Part shown: positions 44,580 through 53,534 of the stretch, piece after piece
How positions within the stretch are numbered: position 1 is the first letter of the stretch
How the letters are laid out: each line of letters opens with the position of its first letter
From: Arthrobacter sp. Edens01
GTDB lineage: Bacteria; Actinomycetota; Actinomycetes; Actinomycetales; Micrococcaceae
Assembly: GCF_001307035.1 (NCBI RefSeq)
Contig: NZ_LKIU01000005.1
Coordinates: 1,506,936 to 1,570,935 of the forward strand
Length of the DNA: 64,000 nucleotides
Reading direction: 5' to 3'
Translations under genes and position numbers: made by a program
Notes under the pieces: generated by a model
Database searches by the model: none
What the model was told of the DNA's origin: nothing
What the model saw: the letters and a program-made list of their open reading frames with translations, nothing else

Positions 44580-46268
44580 ATGACCGCTGCCCAAGAACCG
44601 CTCTGGGTGAAGCATTACCAGCCCGGCGTACCGGCAGAAATCGAACTGCCGACCGAGTCCCTGACTGCCATGGTGGAGGACGCCGTGGCACGGTTCGGGC
44701 CCAAAGTCGCGCTGGAGTTCTTCGGTGCCGAAACCACGTATGAGCGGCTCGGGGACCAGATCAACCGGGCAGCCGAAGGGCTGCGGAAACTCGGCGTCCG
44801 CAAGGGCCACCGGGTGGCGATCATCCTGCCGAACTGCCCGCAGTACCTCATCGCTTTCTACGCCGTGCTGCGGCTGGGCGGAGTCGTCGTCGGGCACAAT
44901 CCGCTGTACACGGAGCGAGAGCTGCGGCACCAGTTCGAGAACCACGGTGCGCAGGTGGCCATTGTCTGGGACAAGGCTGTCGAGAAGATCCAGGATTTCC
45001 CGGACGACGTCGCTGTTCCGAGCATCGTCGCCGTGGACATCACCAAGGCCATGCCCCGCCTGAAGCGGATCGGCCTGCGCCTGCCGATCCCTTCCATCCG
45101 CCGCACCCGGGCCGGCCTCACCACCAAAACAGAGCACACCATCCCCTGGGAGAAACTGCTCGACAGTGATCCAATCGACCCGAAGCACCCGAAGCCGGCG
45201 GTCACGGACCTGGCCGCACTGCAGTACACCTCCGGGACCACGGGCATGCCCAAGGGTGTAATGCTTACCCATTACAACCTCCGCTCCAATGCCCTGCAGG
45301 GCCAGGCCTGGATGCACGGGGCGAAGGAGGGCGAAGAGGTCATTTACGGCGTGCTGCCCATGTTCCATGCCTTTGGCCTGACGCTGTACCTCACCTTCGC
45401 AATGCTCACCGGTTCGAGGCTGGTGCTGTTCCCGAAGTTCGACGTGGACCTGGTGCTGGATGCGGCGAAGAAGTCCAAGCCGACGGTCTTCTGTGCCGTG
45501 CCGCCGATTTACGAGAAGGTCGCTCTTGAATCAAAGAAGCGCGGCATAGACATCTCCACCATCCGATATGCAATTTCCGGTGCCATGACTCTCTCGGCGA
45601 AGACGGTGGAGATCTGGGAGGAAGTCTCCGGCGGCCTGCTGGTTGAAGGCTACGGCCTGACTGAATCCTCTCCGGTGGCGCTGGGCAACCCGTTCGCGGA
45701 GACCCGCCGGAACGGAACCATCGGTGTGCCGTTCCCCAGCACCCGCATGCGTGTGGCCGATCCGGAGGACCTCTCCCGGGACGTTCCCCAGGGCGAGTCC
45801 GGCGAACTGCTGATCAAGGGACCGCAGGTTTTCTCCGGGTACTGGAACAACCCCGAGGAAACCGAAGAGGTGCTGACCGAGGACGGCTGGCTCCGCACCG
45901 GGGACATTGTCACCGTGGACGAAGACGGCTTCGTGAAGGTAGTGGACCGCCGCAAGGAACTGATCATCACCGGCGGGTTCAACGTTTCCCCTTCCGAGGT
46001 TGAGGAAGTCCTCCGCAGCAACCAGAGCATTTCCGACGTCGCCGTTGTGGGCCTTCCCCGGGGTACCGGCGGAGAGCAGGTGGTGGCAGCCGTCATCATG
46101 CAGCCGGACACGGAACTGGACGAGCAGGCACTGCGGGCCTTCTGCCGCGAGCGGCTGACGCCGTACAAGGTTCCCCGCCGCATTGTCGCTATCGATGAGC
46201 TGCCTAAGTCCATGCTGGGCAAGGTGCTGCGCAAGCAGGTGCGTGAATCTTTGCAGGACTCGCTCTAG
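44580..46268 (+). CDS. Long-chain fatty acid-CoA ligase family enzyme
   Basis: 562 residues, AMP-forming acyl-CoA synthetase. P-loop LQYTSGTTGMPKGVMLTHYN, YGLTESSPVALGNP, GWLRTGDIVTVDEDGFVKVVDRRKELIITGGFNVSPSEVEEVL and the C-terminal lysine in LPKSMLGKVLRKQVR are all present. Activates fatty acids for beta-oxidation or lipid synthesis; FadD-type, chain length unknown. Followed by an intrinsic terminator. Confidence 0.94.
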   Translation: MTAAQEPLWVKHYQPGVPAEIELPTESLTAMVEDAVARFGPKVALEFFGAETTYERLGDQINRAAEGLRKLGVRKGHRVAIILPNCPQYLIAFYAVLRLGGVVVGHNPLYTERELRHQFENHGAQVAIVWDKAVEKIQDFPDDVAVPSIVAVDITKAMPRLKRIGLRLPIPSIRRTRAGLTTKTEHTIPWEKLLDSDPIDPKHPKPAVTDLAALQYTSGTTGMPKGVMLTHYNLRSNALQGQAWMHGAKEGEEVIYGVLPMFHAFGLTLYLTFAMLTGSRLVLFPKFDVDLVLDAAKKSKPTVFCAVPPIYEKVALESKKRGIDISTIRYAISGAMTLSAKTVEIWEEVSGGLLVEGYGLTESSPVALGNPFAETRRNGTIGVPFPSTRMRVADPEDLSRDVPQGESGELLIKGPQVFSGYWNNPEETEEVLTEDGWLRTGDIVTVDEDGFVKVVDRRKELIITGGFNVSPSEVEEVLRSNQSISDVAVVGLPRGTGGEQVVAAVIMQPDTELDEQALRAFCRERLTPYKVPRRIVAIDELPKSMLGKVLRKQVRESLQDSL

Positions 46269-46282
46269 TCCCTCCTTCCACG

Positions 46283-46319
46283 GCGGGTTCCTTCGCATCC
46301 ACGGAGGAGCCCGCTTTTT
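46283..46319 (+). terminator. Terminator of acyl-CoA ligase gene
   Basis: Stem GCGGGTTCCT / AGGAGCCCGC (two G-T/T-A wobble positions) followed by TTTTT. Confidence 0.85.
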
Positions 46320-46357
46320 GCTGCAGCTTTTGGTCCCGTGGTGTACCCGGTTTCCTA

Positions 46358-46386
46358 TTGACGCGGTTCCACGCAGGCAGTGGAAT
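46358..46386 (+). promoter_or_regulatory. Possible promoter/operator of the PRC-barrel gene
   Basis: TTGACG (46358-46363), 17 nt, TGGAAT (46381-46386). TTCCAC (46367-46372) and GTGGAA (46380-46385) form an inverted repeat across the spacer. The remaining bases to 46589 hold nothing else I recognise. Confidence 0.4.
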
Positions 46387-46589
46387 GATAAGCAGGCTTG
46401 GCAATTCAGGCCCGGCCGGAGAAATGGCCATAGGGAGCCAGGACCTGCACCGGTAAAGCAGGGTGGAGAACACCTTCGCTCACCGTGATCCCGCCGCCGC
46501 GGGCGGAAGCGGCTGGAACGGGTTCTGGTTCGGAATCGTGATCGCTGTGCCGGGCCCCCGGCGCAGACGCTGCCGAAGGAGAACACACG

Positions 46590-47696
46590 ATGATCAGCAA
46601 TGAGCAGGTCGAAGGACTCATGGCCGCTTCGGGGAACGTACTCGGTCCCAACGGCGACAAAATCGGATCAGTGGGAACGTTCTACCTCGATGACCAGACC
46701 AACGAACCGGCCTGGGTTACCGTCAACACCGGCCTCTTTGGTACCAGCGAGACGTTTGTCCCGCTCAGTGAGGCAAGCGTGGAGGGCATCGACGTCCTGG
46801 TGCCTTACTCCAAGGATGAGGTGAAGAACGCGCCGCAGATCGCCAGTGACGGCTCTATTAGCGCTGAGGAGGAAGTGACCCTCTACCGCTATTACGGGTT
46901 CACCTATGACGACGGAACGTCGGACGTCGAATCGGTGGACGCGGATGCAGGAACGGACACACTCGTCGAATCGGACACGGAGACGGTTTCCGATACCAGC
47001 GGAACCCGTTCGGGTTTGGTTGATGACACACAGTCCGGCTCCGGGGTGGGTTCAGGATCCGGCATGGGCTCCGGATCAGGCGTGGGTTCAGGCACCGGCT
47101 CAGGTATGGGTTCGGGGTCCGGAACGGGCGTCGGCTCGGGGGCGGGCACATCGGGAACAACCGGGATGTCCGGCACATCGGGTTCAGGAATCGACGACGC
47201 CATGACGCGCTCCGAGGAGAAACTCGACATTGGCACCGAACGTCATGAGACCGGGCGGGCCAGGCTGCGGAAATACACCGTAACTGACACGGTCACCACC
47301 GAGGTGCCGGTCAGTCACGAAGAAGTGGTGATCGAACGCGAACCGATCACCGATGCGAACCGCGACGCAGCGATGAGCGGCCCGGAGATCCGGGAAGATG
47401 AGTACGAGGTCACGCTGCACAGCGAAGAGCCCGTGGTCCAGAAGCACACCGAACCGGTGGAGCGGATCCGGCTGGACACCGAAACCGTCACCGACACGGA
47501 AACCGTTTCCGGAGACGTGCGCAAGGAGAAGATCGACACCGAGGTGGAGGACGCTTCGGGGCGGACCATGTCTGCGGGCAGCGAGAGCGGCTCCGGTTCA
47601 GGGCAGGAATCCGGGCACCACAGCTCCGGACACCATGACTCCGGTTCGGGGCATGATTCCGGTTCCGGCAGCTCGGGATCAGGCGGTTCACGCTAG
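46590..47696 (+). CDS. PRC-barrel and DUF2382 (YsnF/AvaK-like) stress protein
   Basis: 368 residues. N-terminal PRC-barrel (about 1-110: GNVLGPNGDKIGSVGTFYLDDQTNEPAWVTVNTGLFG). An acidic linker is followed by a Gly-Ser repeat tract (about 150-205), DUF2382 (about 215-330: KLDIGTERHETGRARLRKYTVTD, VPVSHEEVVIEREPI, EEPVVQKHTEPVERIRLDTETV) and a Gly/Ser/His tail. Family members are induced by general stress; molecular role unknown. AAGGAG precedes the ATG. Confidence 0.88.
   Translation: MISNEQVEGLMAASGNVLGPNGDKIGSVGTFYLDDQTNEPAWVTVNTGLFGTSETFVPLSEASVEGIDVLVPYSKDEVKNAPQIASDGSISAEEEVTLYRYYGFTYDDGTSDVESVDADAGTDTLVESDTETVSDTSGTRSGLVDDTQSGSGVGSGSGMGSGSGVGSGTGSGMGSGSGTGVGSGAGTSGTTGMSGTSGSGIDDAMTRSEEKLDIGTERHETGRARLRKYTVTDTVTTEVPVSHEEVVIEREPITDANRDAAMSGPEIREDEYEVTLHSEEPVVQKHTEPVERIRLDTETVTDTETVSGDVRKEKIDTEVEDASGRTMSAGSESGSGSGQESGHHSSGHHDSGSGHDSGSGSSGSGGSR
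47051..47160 (+). repeat. In-frame Gly-Ser coding repeat
   Basis: Repeats of a 6- to 12-bp unit encoding GSGMGSGSGVGSGTGSG-like sequence between the PRC-barrel and DUF2382 domains. Such tracts can change length by slippage. Confidence 0.8.
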
Positions 47697-47728
47697 CCAT
47701 TCGGCTGGATAAACAGTCCTTTTACGGA

Positions 47729-47758
47729 ACCCCGCCGGCTCAGTGCCGGCGGGGTTTC
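47729..47758. terminator. Bidirectional terminator between PRC-barrel gene and gntR
   Basis: Perfect 12-bp stem AACCCCGCCGGC / GCCGGCGGGGTT with TCAGT loop; T-rich on both sides (TTT right; TTCCGTAAAAGG reading left). Confidence 0.88.
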
Positions 47759-47775
47759 ACCGTGTGGGCTGTGGT

Positions 47776-48489
47776 TTAGTCCCGGTGGCGCCGGGCCTGG
47801 AAGCGGAACCTGTCGCCGCGGAACACCGAACGCGTCCACTCCGCGGGCGTATCCCCGGCAAGACCCAGCCTGTGGATAAGCAGCAGCGGGAAGCCCATTT
47901 CCAGGCCAAGCAGCCGCACGTCTTCCGGTCCGGCCAGCTGGGTCTCCACGGTGTCCTCGGCATCCGTAATGCGAATGCCGTAGCTCTCCTGGAGTGCGGC
48001 ATAAAGCGAACCGCTGTGGGCCAGTGCGTCGGCAAGTTGCGGCAGTTCACCCGGGAGAAGCGCCGTCTCATGGGCCAGCGGTTCCTCGTTGATGAGGCGG
48101 ATACGTTCAACCCGGGTTAACGGCGCACCGGCGGATTGCTGAAGCCGATGTGCCGCTTCGCCTTCTGCAGGCACGGTGGAAATGCCCAGTAGCTCGGAGG
48201 ATGTACGAAGGTGCTGGGCCGCGGCGTCCTCGGTGAAGGAAGTCAGCTGGCGGACATAGGTTGGACGGTTATGGGCCACGAATGTGCCGTGGCCCTGGGT
48301 CCGGTCCAGTACGCCTTCCGCAACAAGTTCTGCGATGGCCTGCCTGACCGTGGTTCGGGAGGTTCCGTACTCAGCGGCAAGGGCCCGTTCAGTGGAAATG
48401 AGCGTGCCGGGCTCCCCTTTCGCGGCCAGGGCGCGAATCCGCTCCTTGAGTACGTAGTACTTCGGAGCGGGATGGGAATGTGACGTCAC
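47776..48489 (-). CDS. GntR/HutC-subfamily transcriptional regulator
   Basis: 237 residues. Winged helix KYYVLKERIRALAAKGEPGTLISTERALAAEYGTSRTTVRQAIAELVAEGVLDRTQGHGTFVA, then a UTRA effector domain (about 90-230) that binds small sugars or sugar phosphates. Divergent from the sugar ABC operon, with a DasR/NagR-like palindrome between them, so it is probably the local repressor. GTG start at 48489 chosen; a TTG nine codons upstream is possible. Confidence 0.93.
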   Translation of the reverse strand: MTSHSHPAPKYYVLKERIRALAAKGEPGTLISTERALAAEYGTSRTTVRQAIAELVAEGVLDRTQGHGTFVAHNRPTYVRQLTSFTEDAAAQHLRTSSELLGISTVPAEGEAAHRLQQSAGAPLTRVERIRLINEEPLAHETALLPGELPQLADALAHSGSLYAALQESYGIRITDAEDTVETQLAGPEDVRLLGLEMGFPLLLIHRLGLAGDTPAEWTRSVFRGDRFRFQARRHRD

Positions 48490-48505
48490 GGCTTCAGCAT
48501 AGCGA

Positions 48506-48531
48506 TTGACTCTCAAATTGGTCTAGGCCAA
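48506..48531 (+). promoter_or_regulatory. dre-like GntR operator with overlapping -35 box
   Basis: TTGGTCTAGGCCAA (48518-48531) is a near-perfect palindrome differing in one central base from the DasR/NagR consensus TGGTCTAGACCA. TTGACT at 48506-48511 can serve as -35 for the ABC operon, placing the operator in the spacer. Confidence 0.65.
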
Positions 48532-48591
48532 ACTGAACGACATTGACAGCCCACTTGCTTATGGCATGGGGAACCTACGGGAAGGGCGGAA

Positions 48592-49923
48592 ATGCGTTCA
48601 AGAAGGAAGACCCGGCTGCGCGCCGGATCGATGGGGGCCGCCGGCGTAGCGCTGGCTCTGGTGCTGACGGCATGCGGCGGCAATGGTGAGGCCGGCAATG
48701 AAGCCGATGGCACGCTGGAAGTCTGGGCCCACTCCGGCCAGGCCTCCGAGGCGGAAGCACTGCAGAGCCTGGTGGATCAGTTCAACGATGCCAATGAGGA
48801 CATCACGGTCGAACTGACGCTGGTGCCTGAAGCTGACTACACCAGCACTGTTCAGGCCACCAAGGCCGAGGACCTGCCGGACATCATGGAAATGGATGCT
48901 CCGACCATGGCTTCCTTCGTCTACGACCGCAAGCTGGTCCCGCTCGAGGGGATCGTCTCCGAAGAGGTCCTGGAGAACCGGATCGGCGGTGTGAAGGAGA
49001 GCGGCACCTACAACGGTGAAACCTACGCGGTTGGCATGTTCGACGTCGGACTTGGGCTCTGGGGCAATGCCTCCCTGCTCGAAGCGGCAGGCCTCGAAGC
49101 TCCGGCAACTGCCGGGGAAGCCTGGAGCGTAGAAGAATTCCGGTCCAACCTGGCCAAGCTGGCCGAGGTCAGCCCTTCGGGTAACGCGATCGACCTCGGT
49201 GAAGCGAACTCCTTCGCCGCAGAATGGGGTCTGTTCACCACCAGCCCCAACCTGTGGTCGGCCGGCGGCACGCTGATGAAGGACGGCAAGGCTGAAGGCG
49301 TGCTCAATTCCCAGGAGAACGTCGACGCGCTGACCGAATGGTCTTCCTGGAAGGAATACACGGATCCGAACACCAGCGGCACTGCGTTTCAGGAAGGTCA
49401 GGTAGCCCTGACCTGGACCGGTAACTGGATGTACCCCGGCTTCAGTGAGGCGCTCGGTGAAGACCTGGTGCTGATGCCACTGCCTGACTTCGGCAACGGC
49501 ACCAAGGCCGGCCATGGCTCGTGGCAGTGGGGTGCCACCCCTGCCGCCGAAGGCAACGAGGAAGCTGCCGGCGCGTTCCTGGACTTCCTGATGTCGGATG
49601 AGGCCATCACCGCCATGACCGACGCCAATGCCGCGATCCCGGGCAGCACCTCTGCCCTGGAAACCAGTGAACTCTACGGCGACGGCAAGCCGCTGGCCCT
49701 CTTCGCGGACAACCTCGCCTCCGCCTGTGGTTCGGAGGACGTCACCGCCGAGTGCATCGCCGTCGCCCGCCCGGTAACCCCGGGCTACCCAACGGTCACC
49801 AGTTCCGTTGGCAGCGCCCTGCTCGCCATTTGGGGCGGTGCGGACGTGAAGGAAGAGCTGGACAAGGCGGCGCGCGCCATCGACTCCGACTTCACCGACA
49901 ACAACGGCTACGAAGACGAATAA
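48592..49923 (+). CDS. Sugar ABC transporter substrate-binding lipoprotein
   Basis: 443 residues. Signal peptide with lipobox LTAC (about Cys27), then a family-1 solute-binding protein: LEVWAHSGQASEAEALQSLVDQFNDAN, DLPDIMEMDAPTMASFV, VGMFDVGLGLWGNASLLEAAGLEAP, GTAFQEGQVALTWTGNWMYPG. Captures a saccharide for the two permeases downstream; the neighbouring hydrolase suggests an oligosaccharide of fructose or similar. No ATPase gene in the cluster, so a shared MsiK-type ATPase is likely. Confidence 0.94.
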   Translation: MRSRRKTRLRAGSMGAAGVALALVLTACGGNGEAGNEADGTLEVWAHSGQASEAEALQSLVDQFNDANEDITVELTLVPEADYTSTVQATKAEDLPDIMEMDAPTMASFVYDRKLVPLEGIVSEEVLENRIGGVKESGTYNGETYAVGMFDVGLGLWGNASLLEAAGLEAPATAGEAWSVEEFRSNLAKLAEVSPSGNAIDLGEANSFAAEWGLFTTSPNLWSAGGTLMKDGKAEGVLNSQENVDALTEWSSWKEYTDPNTSGTAFQEGQVALTWTGNWMYPGFSEALGEDLVLMPLPDFGNGTKAGHGSWQWGATPAAEGNEEAAGAFLDFLMSDEAITAMTDANAAIPGSTSALETSELYGDGKPLALFADNLASACGSEDVTAECIAVARPVTPGYPTVTSSVGSALLAIWGGADVKEELDKAARAIDSDFTDNNGYEDE

Positions 49924-49933
49924 TCCCAGCTGC

Positions 49934-49968
49934 GGCGGGGCCGGGCACGCGCAGTGCCCGGCCCCGCC
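49934..49968 (+). terminator. Strong intercistronic hairpin within sugar ABC operon
   Basis: Perfect 15-bp stem GGCGGGGCCGGGCAC / GTGCCCGGCCCCGCC with 5-nt loop between the binding-protein and permease genes. No T-run, so partial termination or 3'-end protection of the binding-protein message is likelier than full termination. Confidence 0.7.
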
Positions 49969-49992
49969 CAAAGCGGGATGGAGGAATCCGTC

Positions 49993-50952
49993 ATGACCAC
50001 CACGTCACTGCTGCCGCCCAAGAGCGGAACGCCGGAAACGCCTGCGCGTCCGGCCAGGCGCCGCGGCGCCGCCGGGCCTGCCATGGCCGCCCCGGCCATG
50101 CTGCTGCTTATCCTGTTCGTGGCGGTGCCGTTTGTGGCCGCCATCGGGTTTTCGCTCTACAACGTCCGGCTCGGTGATCCCCGCGAACCAAACTTCATGG
50201 GTTTCACCCAATACGCCCGCATCCTGACAGACCCGGATGTCTCCGCCCAGTTCCTTAGTTCTCTTGGGCACAACCTGATCTTCGCCGTCATTGTGGTCCC
50301 CGTGCAGACCGCACTGGCGCTGGCCCTGGCCATGCTGGTGAAGCGGGCGCTGCCGGGTATGGCGGTATTCCGAGCGGTGTACTTCCTGCCCGTGATTTTC
50401 CCGATGGCGCTGGTGGCGATCATCTGGCGGCTGATCCTGGCCCGCGGCGACCAGGGCCTGCTTAATGCCACGCTCAATTTCTTCTCCGGCGGCAATTTCG
50501 GCGCCCAGGACTGGCTCGGCTCGGAGCTGACCGCCCTGGGATCGGTGATCGTGCTGTCCATTTGGCAGGGCTGCGGCTTCCAGATGGTAATCCTTCTGGC
50601 TGCCCTCCAGCAGGTGCCCGGTGAGCTGTACGAGGCGGCTGAGCTGGACCGCGCCAACGGCTGGCAGCGGCTGCTGCACGTTACCCTTCCAGGCATCCGT
50701 ACCACGCTCGTCTTTGTAGCGCTCTACACGACCATCCTCTCGCTGCGCGTCTTCGACCAGATTTATGTTTTGGCCAAATCCGGCGGGGGCCTCAACGAGG
50801 ACGCCACACGCACCGTCATGTATCAGGCCGTCACCGCAGCCTTTGACCAGAACAACATTGGCCGCGCCAGCGCCATCTCCGTGGTCTTCTTCATCCTGGT
50901 GCTGATCCTGTCCCTGATCCAGCGCCGGCTCACGCGCGAACGGGAGGCCTAG
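49993..50952 (+). CDS. Sugar ABC transporter permease (MalF/UgpA type)
   Basis: 319 residues, six helices. EAA loop EAAELDRANGWQRLLHVTLP contacts the ATPase. ATG 49993 is chosen because GGAGGA lies 7 nt upstream. Ends 2 nt before the next permease gene. Confidence 0.94.
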   Translation: MTTTSLLPPKSGTPETPARPARRRGAAGPAMAAPAMLLLILFVAVPFVAAIGFSLYNVRLGDPREPNFMGFTQYARILTDPDVSAQFLSSLGHNLIFAVIVVPVQTALALALAMLVKRALPGMAVFRAVYFLPVIFPMALVAIIWRLILARGDQGLLNATLNFFSGGNFGAQDWLGSELTALGSVIVLSIWQGCGFQMVILLAALQQVPGELYEAAELDRANGWQRLLHVTLPGIRTTLVFVALYTTILSLRVFDQIYVLAKSGGGLNEDATRTVMYQAVTAAFDQNNIGRASAISVVFFILVLILSLIQRRLTREREA

Positions 50953-50954
50953 GC

Positions 50955-51875
50955 ATGGCAACCACTATCCAAAACAGCGGACCACGGAACAGTGCTGCTC
51001 CGGCAGGAACTCCCGCCGCACCCCGGCTGCGCCGAAGCAGCCCGCGGCACCGCGCCGGTATCACCGTGCACTACTTCGCCCTGGTCATCACCAGCCTGGT
51101 GTTCCTGGCACCGGTCGCGTACATGGTCGCTGCGTCCTTCGCTCCGGCGTCGGACACGCTGGCAGGCTTCAAGGTCTTCGACGTCTCCCACTGGGGCCTG
51201 CACAACTATTCGGGTGTCACCGCGAGCCTGTCCTCGGACAGCACCGGACACCTCTGGCGGTTCTTTTTGGTTTCCTTCACGGTGACCGTCGCCGTCGTCG
51301 GCCTCGGTTTGGTGGTGAACTCGATGGCCGCGTTCGCACTGTCCCGCTTGGAGTGGAAGGGCAGGGGGATTGCACTGCTGGGCATCCTGATGCTGCTGAT
51401 CGTGCCCTTTGAAGCGGTCGCCGTCCCCATGTTCTACCTGTACAACGACGCACGGAACACGCTGTGGATACAGATCGTCCCGTTCATCGGCAACGCCCTC
51501 TCGATCTTCCTGTTCTATTCATTCTTCTCCGGCATCCCGCGCAGCATTGACGAGGCAGCCCGGCTGGACGGTGCCGGACCGTGGCGGATCTTTGCGCTGA
51601 TCATCGCTCCGATGAGCAAGCCGGTCTACGCGTCTGTGGCCATCCTGACCTTCCTCACCCAGTGGGGCGCCTTCCTCTGGCCTGTGCTGATGGTCTCCGA
51701 ACCCAACCTGCGGCCGCTGCCGCTGCAAATCAGCGTGTTCGCAGGCCAGCTGCCCCCTGCCTGGGGGCAGGTAATGGCCTTCGGCGTACTGCTGGTGCTG
51801 CCGGTACTCGTTGTGTTCCTGCTCTTCCAGCGCTGGTTCATTGAAGGCGTCGCCTCCTCCGCGGTGAAGGGATAA
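50955..51875 (+). CDS. Sugar ABC transporter permease (MalG/UgpE type)
   Basis: 306 residues, six helices. EAA motif in SIDEAARLDGAGPWRIFALIIAPMSKP. Pairs with the MalF-like permease to form the transmembrane channel. GGAGG before the ATG. Two bases separate it from the hydrolase gene. Confidence 0.94.
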   Translation: MATTIQNSGPRNSAAPAGTPAAPRLRRSSPRHRAGITVHYFALVITSLVFLAPVAYMVAASFAPASDTLAGFKVFDVSHWGLHNYSGVTASLSSDSTGHLWRFFLVSFTVTVAVVGLGLVVNSMAAFALSRLEWKGRGIALLGILMLLIVPFEAVAVPMFYLYNDARNTLWIQIVPFIGNALSIFLFYSFFSGIPRSIDEAARLDGAGPWRIFALIIAPMSKPVYASVAILTFLTQWGAFLWPVLMVSEPNLRPLPLQISVFAGQLPPAWGQVMAFGVLLVLPVLVVFLLFQRWFIEGVASSAVKG

Positions 51876-51877
51876 AC

Positions 51878-52807
51878 ATGGTCTTCCGCCTCAACGACCA
51901 CTGGGCCTGGGACAGCTGGCTGGCTGACGACGGCGAGCAGTACCACCTGTTTTTCCTGCGCGCCTCCCGTGCCCTGCAGGATCCACAGCGCAGGCACTAC
52001 CGCGCGTCGATCGGCCATGCCGTTTCGAACGACCTGGAGGACTGGGAGCTGCTGCCGGATGCCCTGGTGGCTGCCGACGGTCCGGCCTGGGATGACCTGG
52101 CCACGTGGACCGGATGCACGGTGCAGGGTGCGGACGGGCGCTGGCATCTTTTCTACACGGGTGTAAGCCGGGCAGAGAATGGACTGCAGCAGCGGATCGG
52201 AATGGCCGTTTCGGAGGACATGGTGACGTGGACGCGCCGGGACCGTCCGCCGCTGGAGGCGGACCCGCGCTGGTACGAGAAGCTGGGGGAGGGGACCTGG
52301 CCGGATGAAGCCTGGCGGGATCCGTTTGTGTTCTGGGATGAAGACACCGCACTGTGGCACATGCTCGTGACGGCCCGTTCCCGCGAAGGCGACCCGGCCG
52401 GCCGTGCGGTAGTGGGCCACGCGGTCAGCCCGGATCTGGAGGACTGGGAAGTCCGCCCGCCGTTGTCGGGTCCGGCCGGGTTCGGCGAGATGGAAGTCAT
52501 CCAGTCCCGGATAGTGGACGGACAGCCGGTGCTGATCTTTTCCTGCCTGCCCGAATTCGCTCCCGGCGTGGATGCGCCGCGTGTTCCCACCGGAACCTGG
52601 ATTGCTCCGGGCGGATCACTTTTGGGTCCGTGGAAACTGGAGGAGAGCGCCGAATTTTATCTCGAAGGCATCTACGCGGCCCAGCTGGTTCAAAAGCGCG
52701 ACGGCGAATGGGTCTTGTTCGGATTCCAGAACGGCAGTTTTACGGGGGAGATTTCAGGCCCAACGACGCTAAAGGAACTGACGAACGGCGCACCGCTCTT
52801 CAGCTGA
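51878..52807 (+). CDS. GH32/GH68-like (clan GH-J or GH43 type) five-bladed propeller hydrolase
   Basis: 309 residues without signal peptide, so cytoplasmic. Catalytic pattern of five-bladed beta-propeller glycosidases: WAWDSWLADDGEQYHLFFLRA (nucleophile Asp), TWTGCTVQGADGRWHLFYTG, EAWRDPFVFWDED (RDP motif) and GEMEVIQSRIV (acid/base Glu). Only one domain, shorter than typical GH32 (about 500 residues). Likely splits the sugar brought in by the adjacent transporter; the substrate, perhaps a fructoside, is inferred only. Confidence 0.85.
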   Translation: MVFRLNDHWAWDSWLADDGEQYHLFFLRASRALQDPQRRHYRASIGHAVSNDLEDWELLPDALVAADGPAWDDLATWTGCTVQGADGRWHLFYTGVSRAENGLQQRIGMAVSEDMVTWTRRDRPPLEADPRWYEKLGEGTWPDEAWRDPFVFWDEDTALWHMLVTARSREGDPAGRAVVGHAVSPDLEDWEVRPPLSGPAGFGEMEVIQSRIVDGQPVLIFSCLPEFAPGVDAPRVPTGTWIAPGGSLLGPWKLEESAEFYLEGIYAAQLVQKRDGEWVLFGFQNGSFTGEISGPTTLKELTNGAPLFS

Positions 52808-52881
52808 ACCGCCTGCGGCCACTGCCCGGGTGGAGAGAATTATGCGTCCGCATGAACATAGCTCTGACCTGCGATAACGGG

Positions 52882-52911
52882 TTCGACGACAGCAAATCCG
52901 TGGGCTATGAT
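52882..52911 (+). promoter_or_regulatory. Promoter of DUF805 gene
   Basis: TTCGAC (52882-52887), 18 nt, TATGAT (52906-52911); ATG 60 nt downstream with GGGGGAAA as ribosome-binding site. Confidence 0.65.
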
Positions 52912-52970
52912 CCGATCGCCAGCCCGCGCACTAAGCAGGCTTCATTTTCTACTCACAGGGGGAAATTCGA

Positions 52971-53486
52971 ATGTCACAGCACTCTGCACCCAACCCGTAC
53001 ACGCCGGCCCAGCCCGGCACCACAGACCTGTCCCAGCCGCTCTATGGCGCAGGCATTGGAGATGCCGTCAAGCGGTTCTTCAAGAAGTACGCCACCTTCT
53101 CCGGCCGGGCGAGCCGCAGCGAATACTGGTGGTGGATGCTGGTGAACTTCGTTGTCATCACCGCGCTGGTCATCTGGATGTTCGCGGCGGCAGCCGGCAG
53201 CGTGGATCCGGTGACCGGCGAACTGGAAGGTACCGGCTTTTTGTTCCCCTACGCGCTGATTGGCCTCTGGTCGCTGGCCACCCTGGTGCCGAGCCTCGCG
53301 CTGACGGTGCGGCGCCTGCACGACGGCGGGTTCAACGGCTGGCTGATCCTGCTTGGTCTGATTCCGGGTGTGGGCGGCATTGCCATCCTTGTCTTCTCCC
53401 TGATGCCCAGCAAGCCGGAAGGCGCCCGGTTCGACGCCGGCGCCCAGCAGTACGGCGCGTACCCGCAGGCACCGTACCAGTCCTAG
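52971..53486 (+). CDS. DUF805 family membrane protein
   Basis: 171 residues. Pro/Gly-rich N-terminus (about 1-35), then the DUF805 domain: RFFKKYATFSGRASRSEYWWWMLVNFVV, two or three helices, LTVRRLHDGGFNGWLIL and a last helix. Inner-membrane protein of unknown function, often in small-molecule or stress contexts. Monocistronic. Confidence 0.92.
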   Translation: MSQHSAPNPYTPAQPGTTDLSQPLYGAGIGDAVKRFFKKYATFSGRASRSEYWWWMLVNFVVITALVIWMFAAAAGSVDPVTGELEGTGFLFPYALIGLWSLATLVPSLALTVRRLHDGGFNGWLILLGLIPGVGGIAILVFSLMPSKPEGARFDAGAQQYGAYPQAPYQS

Positions 53487-53534
53487 CCATCCAAGGACCC
53501 GGGGAGCATAACCGCAGGTGAAACGGGGTGCCCC

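Noticed and set aside
47051..47160. CRISPR-like or satellite repeat
   Set aside because: The repeat is in frame, very short unit, and encodes a Gly-Ser linker of the PRC-barrel protein.
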